From the NCBI RefSeq assembly GCF_014287705.1, contig NZ_JACOOY010000004.1:124001-188000 (forward strand): a stretch of 64,000 nt of DNA, in the 5' to 3' direction. Of this stretch, positions 51,927 to 61,500 are shown in pieces. Under the pieces are notes generated by a model. It saw nothing but the letters and a program-made list of their open reading frames with translations. It was not told where the DNA came from and searched no databases. Position 1 is the stretch's first letter, and every line of letters begins with the position of its first letter. The translations under genes were made by a program, and so were the position numbers. The DNA is from Dorea_D hominis. Lineage in GTDB: Bacteria; Bacillota; Clostridia; Lachnospirales; Lachnospiraceae.

Positions 51927-52847
51927 TTACTTCTTCTTTCTTTCCATCTCTTCTTCCATTGCCTTCTGTTGCTGTGGCTGTCCTTTGCCTTGACTGGCTA
52001 TCTTCTTCTGATGATTATGAAGTCGTTTCAGTACCGATCTCCGTGGAGCGTTCTTATCCTTTTTCTTTGGAGTGTTGTTCATCAGTCCGTCAATCATATT
52101 ATAGTTGGCTTCTTCTGTCATCTCTGCACTGCGAAGGTATTCTCCATTATCCATAACCTTCTGCCAGTTTGCCAGCTCTGGTTTCTTCTTTTGTGTTTCT
52201 CCGGATTGTGTCTGTCCGGTCTGGGCTTGTGCCTGCATTTCCTGTTGTTTCTTCTGTTCCTGTGCCTGCTCTACCTGTTGCTGCATGAAGTTCTGAATGT
52301 TCCGTCTGACTTCTTCATCAAAACCATTGTAACAGTCATTCATAACTACGGCACCTTCTTCACTGAGAATCACATAGGCTGCTCTTGTCCCATACTCCTC
52401 ATGTTCCATCAGAAACCATTTCTTTTCGTTCATCAGAATATAATCCTGTGCAAGCCATGTTCCTTTCTTTCCTTCGATTTCATATCCGGTCGTATCAATG
52501 GAAAGTCTGGTATCGGAAGAACTTTTGATTGTGAGAAATTCCGGAATGATGATAAAACCATCTTTATTTACATAGTAAGCTGTGGTTTTTCCATCATCGG
52601 TAATGACAATCACATCGCTGCAACCGATGGAATGACCTTTGAAGTTTTTCGGTCGCTGCTTCTGCAAGCGTGTTTTAATGTCAGCCGGAGTTTCCCCCGG
52701 CTGGATTCTTCCAATATACACCTGATGATAGTTTTCTATCTGGACTGTTTTTCCTTCGCTTTTCAGTTTCTCGTAAGAACGGAAACGGACATCCCGGTAC
52801 TCAGGGGTATCTTTTACCTGATATACTGCACACTGACTTGTACTCAT
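51927..52847 (-). CDS. YodL / DUF4316 domain ICE protein
   Basis: The 306-residue protein has a YodL-like N-terminal part (CAVYQVKDTPEYRDVRFRSY to KNFKGHSIGCSDVIVITDD) and a middle part, GYEIEGKKGTWLAQDYILMN then WFLMEHEEYGTRAAYVILSE. The C-terminus is Gln-rich and then basic (DUF4316-like). It shares domains with the large protein at 53092-58452, for example the EGxxGTW...WFLMEH block. Its start overlaps the upstream gene. The function in transfer is unknown; it is common in Tn1549-type elements. Confidence 0.8.
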   Translation of the reverse strand: MSTSQCAVYQVKDTPEYRDVRFRSYEKLKSEGKTVQIENYHQVYIGRIQPGETPADIKTRLQKQRPKNFKGHSIGCSDVIVITDDGKTTAYYVNKDGFIIIPEFLTIKSSSDTRLSIDTTGYEIEGKKGTWLAQDYILMNEKKWFLMEHEEYGTRAAYVILSEEGAVVMNDCYNGFDEEVRRNIQNFMQQQVEQAQEQKKQQEMQAQAQTGQTQSGETQKKKPELANWQKVMDNGEYLRSAEMTEEANYNMIDGLMNNTPKKKDKNAPRRSVLKRLHNHQKKIASQGKGQPQQQKAMEEEMERKKK

Positions 52848-53095
52848 TCTTCTTCCTCCTCTTTCAGTTTCATTTTATATTCTTCCAGATCCATAAGAAA
52901 AACTTCATAACCTTCATCACTCATACAGAACAGTTTTCTTATGGTATTGCAGACAAGCCCAATCATATCTGCATCGCCTTTCAGAAAAGGAATGATATGG
53001 TCGATTGCCTCCATCGTGTCATTTCGGTTTCCTTTATCAAACATTGCCGTTACTAAACATTCATCTGCGTCAAAGTTCATTGCCAGATCCATCAT
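52844..53095 (-). CDS. Transposon-transfer assisting protein (TTRAP-like)
   Basis: The 83-residue acidic protein includes DLAMNFDADECLVTAMFDKG, NRNDTMEAIDHIIPFLKGDA and an acidic tail. It resembles the small TTRAP family encoded between the large ICE proteins. Its ends overlap both neighbours by a few bases, so the three genes are translationally coupled. Confidence 0.75.
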   Translation of the reverse strand: MMDLAMNFDADECLVTAMFDKGNRNDTMEAIDHIIPFLKGDADMIGLVCNTIRKLFCMSDEGYEVFLMDLEEYKMKLKEEEEE

Positions 53096-56000
53096 AATTC
53101 CACCTCTCCCTTCTTATGTGCCTTGGATTTCTCCGTTGCCTTGTTTTGCTCCTGTGCTTTTGCCCTTGCCTGAAAATCTTTTAAAGACTGCAGCACAGAT
53201 TTCTTCACTTCACCTTTTGCTCTGCTTACAAGTTCTACCTTTTGTGGCTGACTCTGACTTACAGATACCGGTTCCTGCTCTGACCTTCTGTCTGCCGCAA
53301 CCGCAGAAGGTTTCTGTTCACTTCCTATTGCTGTTTCTGCCGCATGTTCCGTTTCCTGCACCCTTCCATGCTTTTCATCCAGATACTTTTCCATGTCTGT
53401 GATTGCTTTCTGCACCAGAGGGCTTTCTTTATAGTGTGGAATCATATCTATCAGATCACGCCGTATCCGGTCTGCACTCATCAACTCATATTCTCCGGAA
53501 TAATCTTCATCACCATCTTGCAGATCAAATCCGATTCCTTTAATCCCATGCAGTCTCTCTGCTGGGATACTCTCATATATTTTAATGGCTTCTTCTAAAG
53601 TAAGGTTGTTATGGTACTCTCCCATGACCGGAAACTCCATGCACTCTGCGACATAAAAACTGATCGTGGCTTCTGGCTGTTCCTGCTCTGGCTGTTTGTC
53701 AAAGATAGAAAATCTCTCTGCGTCCTCCAGACGGGAAAGTAAAGAACGGGCAGTTATCACATCACTGTCTATATCAGACTCTTCCGATACTTCAACGAGC
53801 CAGTCCTTTAAACACCCTGTTTTCTTATTCAGAATGTCCTCTGTGATTTTCTCCACCTGTTCTTCCCTGTTCTCAACGGTATCCTTATATTCGTAAGTGT
53901 CATATTCATAGCTGAAATTATCTAAATCCACCGCCAGCTTTTTAATCTCCTGCTGATCAAGGTAAACATCTGCTTCCTTCATATATTCTGCCAGAGTGAT
54001 TCTTTCTTCTGCGATAGGATTGATGTCCACCTTAATACCTGCCATTGCTATACCATGAGCATTTAATTCATTGAAGAAACTGTCTTCACAGATATTGCCA
54101 CGATAAGAAAGCACTACATCAAGGTCAGAATCTTCCCGGTAAAGGTCTTGTCTGCTTCTGGAACCATACACTCTTGCAGCAAGCAGCTCTACCTCCTGTT
54201 CCATTCCCATATCTTCTAATACTGACTGTGCATGATACAGAACCCCTCTTTCAACTTCTGCCCTGCTCAGGCTATTTAATGCCAGTTCATTTCTTCCAAT
54301 CTCAGAAGTCGCACGAAGTTCCCCTTCCTGCAATAAATCTTTAGAGTGCTGGATCGTCATTTCTTCAAATTCTTTATAATCCACTTTGACACATTCCATG
54401 TCATCCATTCTCTCACTTTTAAGAATTTCATAAGCGGCTTCCTGAATGGATGCGTCTGGATTATCGTAATCACCACCCTGGATTTCATGCAGGTCAGAGT
54501 CATAAAAAATAAACGCATATCCTTCTTCTGTTGCCTGTATGGTCAGATACCCTTTACTCCTGGTAAACTGCATTGCAATTCCTTCATAGGTTTGCATTGC
54601 TTCTTCCCTGCGAAATCCTTCAAAAATACTTGCCGGGTAGTTCTTTTCTAATTGTATCCGCTGCATCTGTTCTTCCTGAACTTCTTCCACATCTGCCATC
54701 AGTTCTTCATAATCCACTACTTTTGCATCTTCCAGAGAGTACCCTTTATCTTCTAAAATATCACTGGCAGCTTCATCTACATAGATTGTCGGATTGTCAT
54801 AGATTCCTCCATCATCCTCCTGATAATCTTCATTGTAAAATGTATAGTCATAGCCATCTTCTGCGGTCTGGATTGTAAAGTATTGTTTTCCGATCTGATA
54901 TGCGATCTGTACCTCATTCCAGTCCAGCATGTTTTCCATTTTATTTACCGCTTCATATATTTCTGGATTCAGCCACCCTCCGATCTGTTCATACGCATGG
55001 GTCAGCCGATCTATCCCGTTTTCACATCGGATAAAATCCATGCTTTCCTGCATCGTTTCCGTATTCTGGATACCAAGCACTTTTTTCTGATGATTTGGCA
55101 GACGTAAATATTCCTGCATCGCTTCATCCAGTGATTCATACCGTTTTACTTTTACTACACCCTCTGCATTTACATCTTCCATCACATAAAAATTATCAAT
55201 GTAATGGATTTCTGGCATTTTTAACTTTATGCCTTCCGGCAGCTGCACCTCACTGACTGCATGGAAATTAAACCGTACATTCGTTCCAGATTCATTTTTT
55301 CCTGCCATTGTTTCTTCCCAGGTATCTTTCTGTACTGCCTGTATTTCTTCGATTGTAAGTAACTGTCCACTCCGCAGGGTTATAACAGAATCTTTCGGGA
55401 ATTCCGTCAAGTCATAAAGTGTTGTTCCATTTTCCTGCAAATATTCTGATACAGCTTCTAACGCTCCTGCATCAAACCCATTCCATAAGTCCTCCGCTAC
55501 AAGCTGTCCATTTTCTGCTACGATAATGCCTGCCACATCGGAGCCAAATTCATCATGTTCCATTAAGAAGAACTTCTCCCCCGCATATTCCTTTTCATCA
55601 ACCGTATGCCATGTCCCGTTATGTCCTTCTGCTTCATATCCTCTTGTCTCTGTCGTGATTGTCACTTTGTTTTCTCCTATCGCCTGTTCTATCCTCTGCA
55701 TCCGGATCTCAGCTCTTGCCCTGTCGATAAACCCATCTAAAACTGCCGGGTGGCTTTCGATCACATAATCCAGGTTCAGATTTCTGCCCCGGCTGATATT
55801 TTCCGGGACTTCGATATGCTCCGCCCAGTCTTTGTTCTGTCTGGAAAATCTGCCGTCATAAGAAAGTTCACGGATGGTATTTGCCATAACAAACGTCATA
55901 CGTTCTTCTCCGAAGCGTTCCACGACTTCTTTTGCCGCATCCTGCTTTAAGTGTAGCCCGTCAAAATTCTCCCGGATGGCTTCTTCGATGGCTTTCTTAC

Positions 56001-58452
56001 AGTCCAGGTTTAACTTTCTGGAATCCAGATAAGCATCCACATCCCGTTCTCTCATTGCCTGTTCCAATGTTCCTTTATAAACTGGCGGATATGCCCTGAC
56101 GGAATTATGTTCCAGCATGTTCATTCTCTGCTGGACAAACTCCGGAAGTTCCTGAAATCCAAAAGAATCTACATAATAGGCTGTAATCTCTGCACCCCTG
56201 TTTATCACGATCACATCACTTACCGATAAGGAATGACCACGGAAATCTTCCGGTCGGTCAATGTTAAAGCGTTCAAATATATTGTCTAACGTGATCGTTG
56301 GCATCCATGGTGCTGCATAAACCATCCGGTAATCCTTTCCATCAATGGTATAGCCCAGACTCTTTGCGGATTCTATTCCCATAAACTGATAAGTATGCTC
56401 ATCTCCACTATCCATCTGATAAATGGCAAACCTTCTGCTTTCTCCATGCAGAAGAAGTGTCTCATCAATCTTTTCCGCACTGTCCTGTTCCAGTTTTTCC
56501 TGTCTGGCGGCAGTTGCTTCTCTTTCTTTATGTACTTCCCATTCTGCTTCCGTGATACCAAAAATACCGTCATGTCCCAGGATTGCATTTTCTGTTTCTG
56601 CAAGAATCTGTCCTGCCTGCTCTGGATTGTCTGGATTTCCATGTAAGAGAAAAACTTCCGCACCCTCACGATACAATTCTACTGCCCTGTTTTTTTCAAG
56701 AGGATACATGTGTTCCAGTCGGATTCCTGCTTCGTGCATTTCCATAAAACCAATCATGCCATCTGGGAAATTGTCAATCTGTGCCTGTGTTTCATTCATA
56801 AGGCTTCTCGTATATTCACTTCCCGGTCTGCGGATTGCAGTCATCATACGGTTCACCAGTCCAAGCACTTCGTCTTTGTCATCCATCTTATATGCAAAAT
56901 TCACAATAAGATTTCTCTGGGAATCTGTGAAGTTTCCCGTATTGGCAGCTTCTGCCGTTTCAATCAGACGGTGAGCATACTGCATGGCTGTTTCTTCTGC
57001 AATCTCTGGTTCCTTGGCTGGGAAGTTTGCCCTTGCTGCCTGAATCACTTCATACACCAGCTTTGAACCAGCTTCATCGTAAGATTCCCTCATGTCCCAT
57101 ACCAGGTCATTCAGTCTTTCCACCTGTCCGGGGAAAGTTTCCGCATATTCATTTACAAATGCCTTTTCTTCTTCTGAAAAAATATTTCTTGGGAACTCTG
57201 CTTTTTGCACGATCATCTCTGCCTGCTCTTTCGGAGAAAGATCAGAAAAAGAAATAACTCCTATGTCAGCATCATACTCCACATCATAAAAATCAATCGG
57301 ATAGTTCTCTCCGTGCCCACTGCTGTCATACAGTGGTGTGACGGCAGCACCTTTTTCTTCCAGAAAACTTTCCAGAGGTTTCTCATTCTCCTCTATCTCA
57401 CCACTTTCCAGAAGGCTGACGTATTCTTCCACATTCTGTTCTAACTGTTCCCTGCTCATATTTTCGATCAGATCATAAGTAAACTCGGAACCCATGCTGC
57501 CCGAAAGATGCAGAATCAAATCTTCCTTATGGAAGGTATCCCGGATTGGTCTTTCCATTTCCAACTCGTACATCTGTGCCTCGATATTCTCAATGATCTC
57601 TGCCGATGTTTTTCGGATGGTATCCATAGATGCTTTCAACGCCTTCATATCCCTGCTCTCGCACCAGCTGGCGATATAGGTAAACGAATATTCTGAAGTA
57701 TCCAGACCAAAATGGTTGCAGACTATGTAAGCGATACTTTCTGCTTCCACTTCCTTTGTTGTCTGGTCTTTTAAGACGCCTTCCGCATCCATTACTTCCC
57801 GGTCATGCAGCAATGCGTGGCTCACTTCATGGACTCCGGTTTTCATCGTCTGGACATTACTCATATCTTCCTTTATCGCAATATATTTTTCTGTCTGGTG
57901 ATAATAGCCTTTTGCTTCCCCTTCCACATTCATCATGCGGATCGGTACAGGAGAAATATTCTGCAATGCCTGCATGAACGTATCATAAAACTGTACACTT
58001 CCGGTAAGCTCCGGCACCTCCAGTTCTGCGATCGGTTCTCCCTCTGTCTGGCTAACATCAAACACTGTCGTTATGCGGAATCTCGGTATCACCATCTCCA
58101 CAATCTCTGTTTCCGGCTGTCCATCATCCCCGATCACAGGCTCTTTTGTTACCGGGTCGATCTTTTCAATCTCCTGTTTCTCCCGGATCGGTGCTGGTGC
58201 AATGATCTGGATTCCTTTCTCTCCACGTTTTACATGGCGGTTAAACTTCTTCTGCCATGCCTGATACCCTGCCACCAGTGTTGCTTCCGGTTTCTGCATG
58301 GTGAGCAGCAGCGTGTTATTAAAGCTGTAATTATGGAACTTTGACATGGTATTCAGATATTCGGTATATCGCTCCGATGTAAAGATTTCCTTTACTCCCT
58401 GCTCCAGCCGTTCCGATATTTCTTTTAACTGTTTTTCTATATTATTTGCCAT
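53092..58452 (-). CDS. Large polyvalent ICE protein (ArdC-like, YodL, DUF3849, MNT domains)
   Basis: The protein is about 1786 residues from ATG 58452 (GGAGGG, 7-base spacing). In order, it has an ArdC N-terminal domain (about 10-100) and a zinc peptidase with GVHEVSHALLHDRE (about 212) and EVEAESIAYIV. A YodL-like block (about 680-770, FRGHSLSVSDVIVINRG) follows, then DUF3849 (about 790-920) and a repeat of the EGHNGTW block found in 51927-52847. Near 1430 is a minimal nucleotidyltransferase domain with YGSRSRQDLYREDSDLDVV. It probably protects incoming DNA and modulates the host during transfer. Confidence 0.82.
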   Translation of the reverse strand: MANNIEKQLKEISERLEQGVKEIFTSERYTEYLNTMSKFHNYSFNNTLLLTMQKPEATLVAGYQAWQKKFNRHVKRGEKGIQIIAPAPIREKQEIEKIDPVTKEPVIGDDGQPETEIVEMVIPRFRITTVFDVSQTEGEPIAELEVPELTGSVQFYDTFMQALQNISPVPIRMMNVEGEAKGYYHQTEKYIAIKEDMSNVQTMKTGVHEVSHALLHDREVMDAEGVLKDQTTKEVEAESIAYIVCNHFGLDTSEYSFTYIASWCESRDMKALKASMDTIRKTSAEIIENIEAQMYELEMERPIRDTFHKEDLILHLSGSMGSEFTYDLIENMSREQLEQNVEEYVSLLESGEIEENEKPLESFLEEKGAAVTPLYDSSGHGENYPIDFYDVEYDADIGVISFSDLSPKEQAEMIVQKAEFPRNIFSEEEKAFVNEYAETFPGQVERLNDLVWDMRESYDEAGSKLVYEVIQAARANFPAKEPEIAEETAMQYAHRLIETAEAANTGNFTDSQRNLIVNFAYKMDDKDEVLGLVNRMMTAIRRPGSEYTRSLMNETQAQIDNFPDGMIGFMEMHEAGIRLEHMYPLEKNRAVELYREGAEVFLLHGNPDNPEQAGQILAETENAILGHDGIFGITEAEWEVHKEREATAARQEKLEQDSAEKIDETLLLHGESRRFAIYQMDSGDEHTYQFMGIESAKSLGYTIDGKDYRMVYAAPWMPTITLDNIFERFNIDRPEDFRGHSLSVSDVIVINRGAEITAYYVDSFGFQELPEFVQQRMNMLEHNSVRAYPPVYKGTLEQAMRERDVDAYLDSRKLNLDCKKAIEEAIRENFDGLHLKQDAAKEVVERFGEERMTFVMANTIRELSYDGRFSRQNKDWAEHIEVPENISRGRNLNLDYVIESHPAVLDGFIDRARAEIRMQRIEQAIGENKVTITTETRGYEAEGHNGTWHTVDEKEYAGEKFFLMEHDEFGSDVAGIIVAENGQLVAEDLWNGFDAGALEAVSEYLQENGTTLYDLTEFPKDSVITLRSGQLLTIEEIQAVQKDTWEETMAGKNESGTNVRFNFHAVSEVQLPEGIKLKMPEIHYIDNFYVMEDVNAEGVVKVKRYESLDEAMQEYLRLPNHQKKVLGIQNTETMQESMDFIRCENGIDRLTHAYEQIGGWLNPEIYEAVNKMENMLDWNEVQIAYQIGKQYFTIQTAEDGYDYTFYNEDYQEDDGGIYDNPTIYVDEAASDILEDKGYSLEDAKVVDYEELMADVEEVQEEQMQRIQLEKNYPASIFEGFRREEAMQTYEGIAMQFTRSKGYLTIQATEEGYAFIFYDSDLHEIQGGDYDNPDASIQEAAYEILKSERMDDMECVKVDYKEFEEMTIQHSKDLLQEGELRATSEIGRNELALNSLSRAEVERGVLYHAQSVLEDMGMEQEVELLAARVYGSRSRQDLYREDSDLDVVLSYRGNICEDSFFNELNAHGIAMAGIKVDINPIAEERITLAEYMKEADVYLDQQEIKKLAVDLDNFSYEYDTYEYKDTVENREEQVEKITEDILNKKTGCLKDWLVEVSEESDIDSDVITARSLLSRLEDAERFSIFDKQPEQEQPEATISFYVAECMEFPVMGEYHNNLTLEEAIKIYESIPAERLHGIKGIGFDLQDGDEDYSGEYELMSADRIRRDLIDMIPHYKESPLVQKAITDMEKYLDEKHGRVQETEHAAETAIGSEQKPSAVAADRRSEQEPVSVSQSQPQKVELVSRAKGEVKKSVLQSLKDFQARAKAQEQNKATEKSKAHKKGEVEL

Positions 58453-58475
58453 AAACAAACCCTCCATTTTATGTC

Positions 58476-58499
58476 CCCGCCAGAGAAAACTCTGACGGG
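58476..58499 (-). other. Intercistronic hairpin
   Basis: CCCGCCAGAG and CTCTGACGGG form a stem around AAAA between the methylase-helicase and the polyvalent gene. There is no T-run on the minus strand, so it may tune expression or mRNA stability. Confidence 0.4.
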
Positions 58500-58506
58500 A
58501 AATCTT

Positions 58507-61500
58507 TTATAACTCCTGTTCGTGTTTTTTCTTTGCAGTTTTCTGTGTAACGGTCAGTTCCGCTGTATTCTGCTGTGCCTTCTCCTGCTTTAAGCGTTCC
58601 AGAATAGATGGCTTATGAATTCTGTCTGCTGTTTCCGGAAGTTCTTTTTCTTCTACGGCATCCCTACTGTCTGTGTTACTTCCTTCTCTGCCAATATCCT
58701 CATCTGCCATAATCGTCTCATTGCCCTTTTCATCCATGTTCAGCAAGGCATTTAACTCGGATAACCGTTCTATCTTTTCATTCAGCTCTGCTTCTTTCGG
58801 AAATGGTTTCTTTACCTCTTCCTGCGCAGTAGCAAGCTGCTGTTGTACGGTTTCCAATTTCTGCTCACTTTCCGTCAGCTTCCTGTCGATAGAAGAAAGC
58901 GTGTTATGGATACGCTGCATATTTCCTACCGGGTCTTTTCCGATCTCCAGCTTATAAGAACATTTTCCTTTGATCGTCAGTTCAAACGCATTGGAGAACA
59001 TATTATAGGAAGCAGATAACGTGAACCCATGATATTCCCCGACCTTTCCGCCGGTGCTGACGGTTTTTAACCCTGCACAAGCAGCGATCAACGCTTCGCC
59101 TGCTTCTTTCTTATCTTCATAAAGGACATTCCCTACTGTCATGGCAAACGTGTCATTATCCTGTAAATCCACACTTTTTACTACCTGCGAATCCACCTGC
59201 ATTCCGGCAATCCGCTCTTTCAATGCACTGATCTGTACCGGGAAATTCTTTGCAATATCGGATTCCAGACGGTAAATCTGACTGGTATGGTTTGCCTTTA
59301 GAAGTTTTAGCTTACTCACCTGCACATCCAGATCCATTTTTTCTTTAATGTACGGATTGCCTGTGGCAAGTGCCTTTATTTCCGCATAGGACAGTGCCGT
59401 ATCATCCACATCTTCACAAGCCCTGACCGGGGATTTACTGGTCATGATCTGGCTGATGAACTTCTGCTTATTCTCCAAAATCTGCCACATATACGCATCA
59501 AAAGTGTTCTCCGTCACATACCGGAATATCTTTACTTTGTCATTCTGGTTTCCCTGTCTTAAGATACGTCCTTCCTGCTGTTCCAGATCAGACGGCTTCC
59601 ACGGACAGTCAAGGTGATGGAGGGCAATGAGCCTGTCCTGTACGTTGGTACCAGCACCGAGTTTTGGAGTGGAACCCATAAGGATTCTCACCTGCCCGGC
59701 CCGTACCTTTGCAAACAAATCTGCTTTCTTTGTCTCCGTGTTGTATTCATGGATAAACGCAATCTCTTCTTTCGGGATTCCCCTGGCAACCAGTTTGTTT
59801 CGGACATCATCATATACATTGAAAGTCCCATCCCCTTTTGGAGTAGACAAGTCACAGAAGATCAGCTGTGTTGTCCGATCTGCTTTTCCCTCGTCCCATA
59901 CCTGAAAAGCATTTTCCACACAGGTATTGACCTTGCTTTTTTCTGCATCCGGAAGGAGTTCATTTAATAGCCTCTGATCCAATGCACATTTTCTTCCGTC
60001 ATTGGTAATCTTGAGCATGTTGTCCACCGTTGGATTCACAAGACCGGCTCTTACTTCTTCCGCACGTTCCGAAAAGGCACTGACCATTTCCTGCTGTTCT
60101 TCACTTGGTTTTAAGACTTCATTGATAAACTCTGCTTCCGGTACAGGAAGATTCAGCATATCCGATGTCTGAATATCCGCAGCTTCCTTAAAAATAGAGA
60201 TCAGCTCTGGAAGATTAAAAAAACGGGCAAACCGTGTTTTCGCACGATAGCCCGTTCCTTCCGGTGATAATTCGATTGCGGTTACTGTCTCCCCAAACGT
60301 TGCCGCCCAGGAATCAAAGTGTCCCATACCCATACGCATGAGTGTGTCATACTGGAGATAACGCATGATAGTGTAAAGCTCGGTCATACTATTTGATACA
60401 GGAGTACCTGTAGCAAAGGTGATTCCTCTGCCGCCTGTCAGTTCATCCATATACCGGCATTTCATAAACATATCCGAACTTTTCTGTGCATCCGTCTGTG
60501 AGATACCCGCCACATTCCGCATTTTTGTATACAAAAAAAGGTTCTTAAAACTATGGCTCTCATCCACAAACAGCCGGTCTACACCCAACTGCTCAAAAGT
60601 TACTACATCATCCTTTCTGGTCTGGTCATTGAGTTTCTTCATCCTCGCCTGCAGACTCTTCTTTGTTTTTTCCAACTGCTTGATGGTATAATTCTGCCCT
60701 GCCTGATGTGCCGCTTCTTCAATGGAAAACGTAATATCTGCGATCTGATCTTCCAGCATGGCAATCTGCCGTTCTCTTGAAAGAGGGATTTTCTCAAACT
60801 GCGTATGGCCGATGATCACGGCATCATAATCCCCTGTCGCAATACGGGAACAGAACCGTTTTCGGTTTGCCGGTTCAAAGTCTTTCTTCGTTGCCACCAG
60901 GATATTTGCTCCCGGATAGAGACGTAGGAAATCACTGCCCCACTGCTCGGTCAGATGGTTTGGCACAACATAAAGATTCTTTTGTGAGAGTCCCAGCCGT
61001 TTTGATTCCATACCGGCTGCGATCATCTGGAACGTCTTTCCTGCTCCTACGCAATGAGCCAGTAACGTATTATTTCCATACAGCACATGAGCCACTGCGT
61101 TTTTCTGATGCGGCATCAAGGTGATCTCCGGGTTCATGCCGACAAACTGAATATGGCTTCCATCATATTCCCGTGGACGGATGCTGTTAAATCGTTCATT
61201 ATAAATTTTACAGAGATCTTCCCGTCGGTGCAGGTCTTTAAATATCCACTCCTTAAATTCCTCTTTGATCAGCTCCTGCTTCTGCTGTGCCAGCATCGTT
61301 TCCTTCCGATTTAATTCCCGGTGTTCCCCATCGGCATCCTGTACCGTGTCATAAATCTTGGTATCTCTAAGGTTTAAGGCATCTTCCAAAAGGCGGTAGG
61401 CATTGGCTCTCTGTGTTCCATATGTGGAAGTAACAAGGGCATTTCCGTAGCTGTCCACATTTTTTCCCATAACATTCCACTGTCCGGTCACTTCGGCATA

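Noticed and set aside
51867..52910. 347-codon plus-strand frame opposite the YodL-type gene
   Set aside because: Antisense shadow; leucine/phenylalanine/cysteine-rich product without family match, opposite a well-supported gene.
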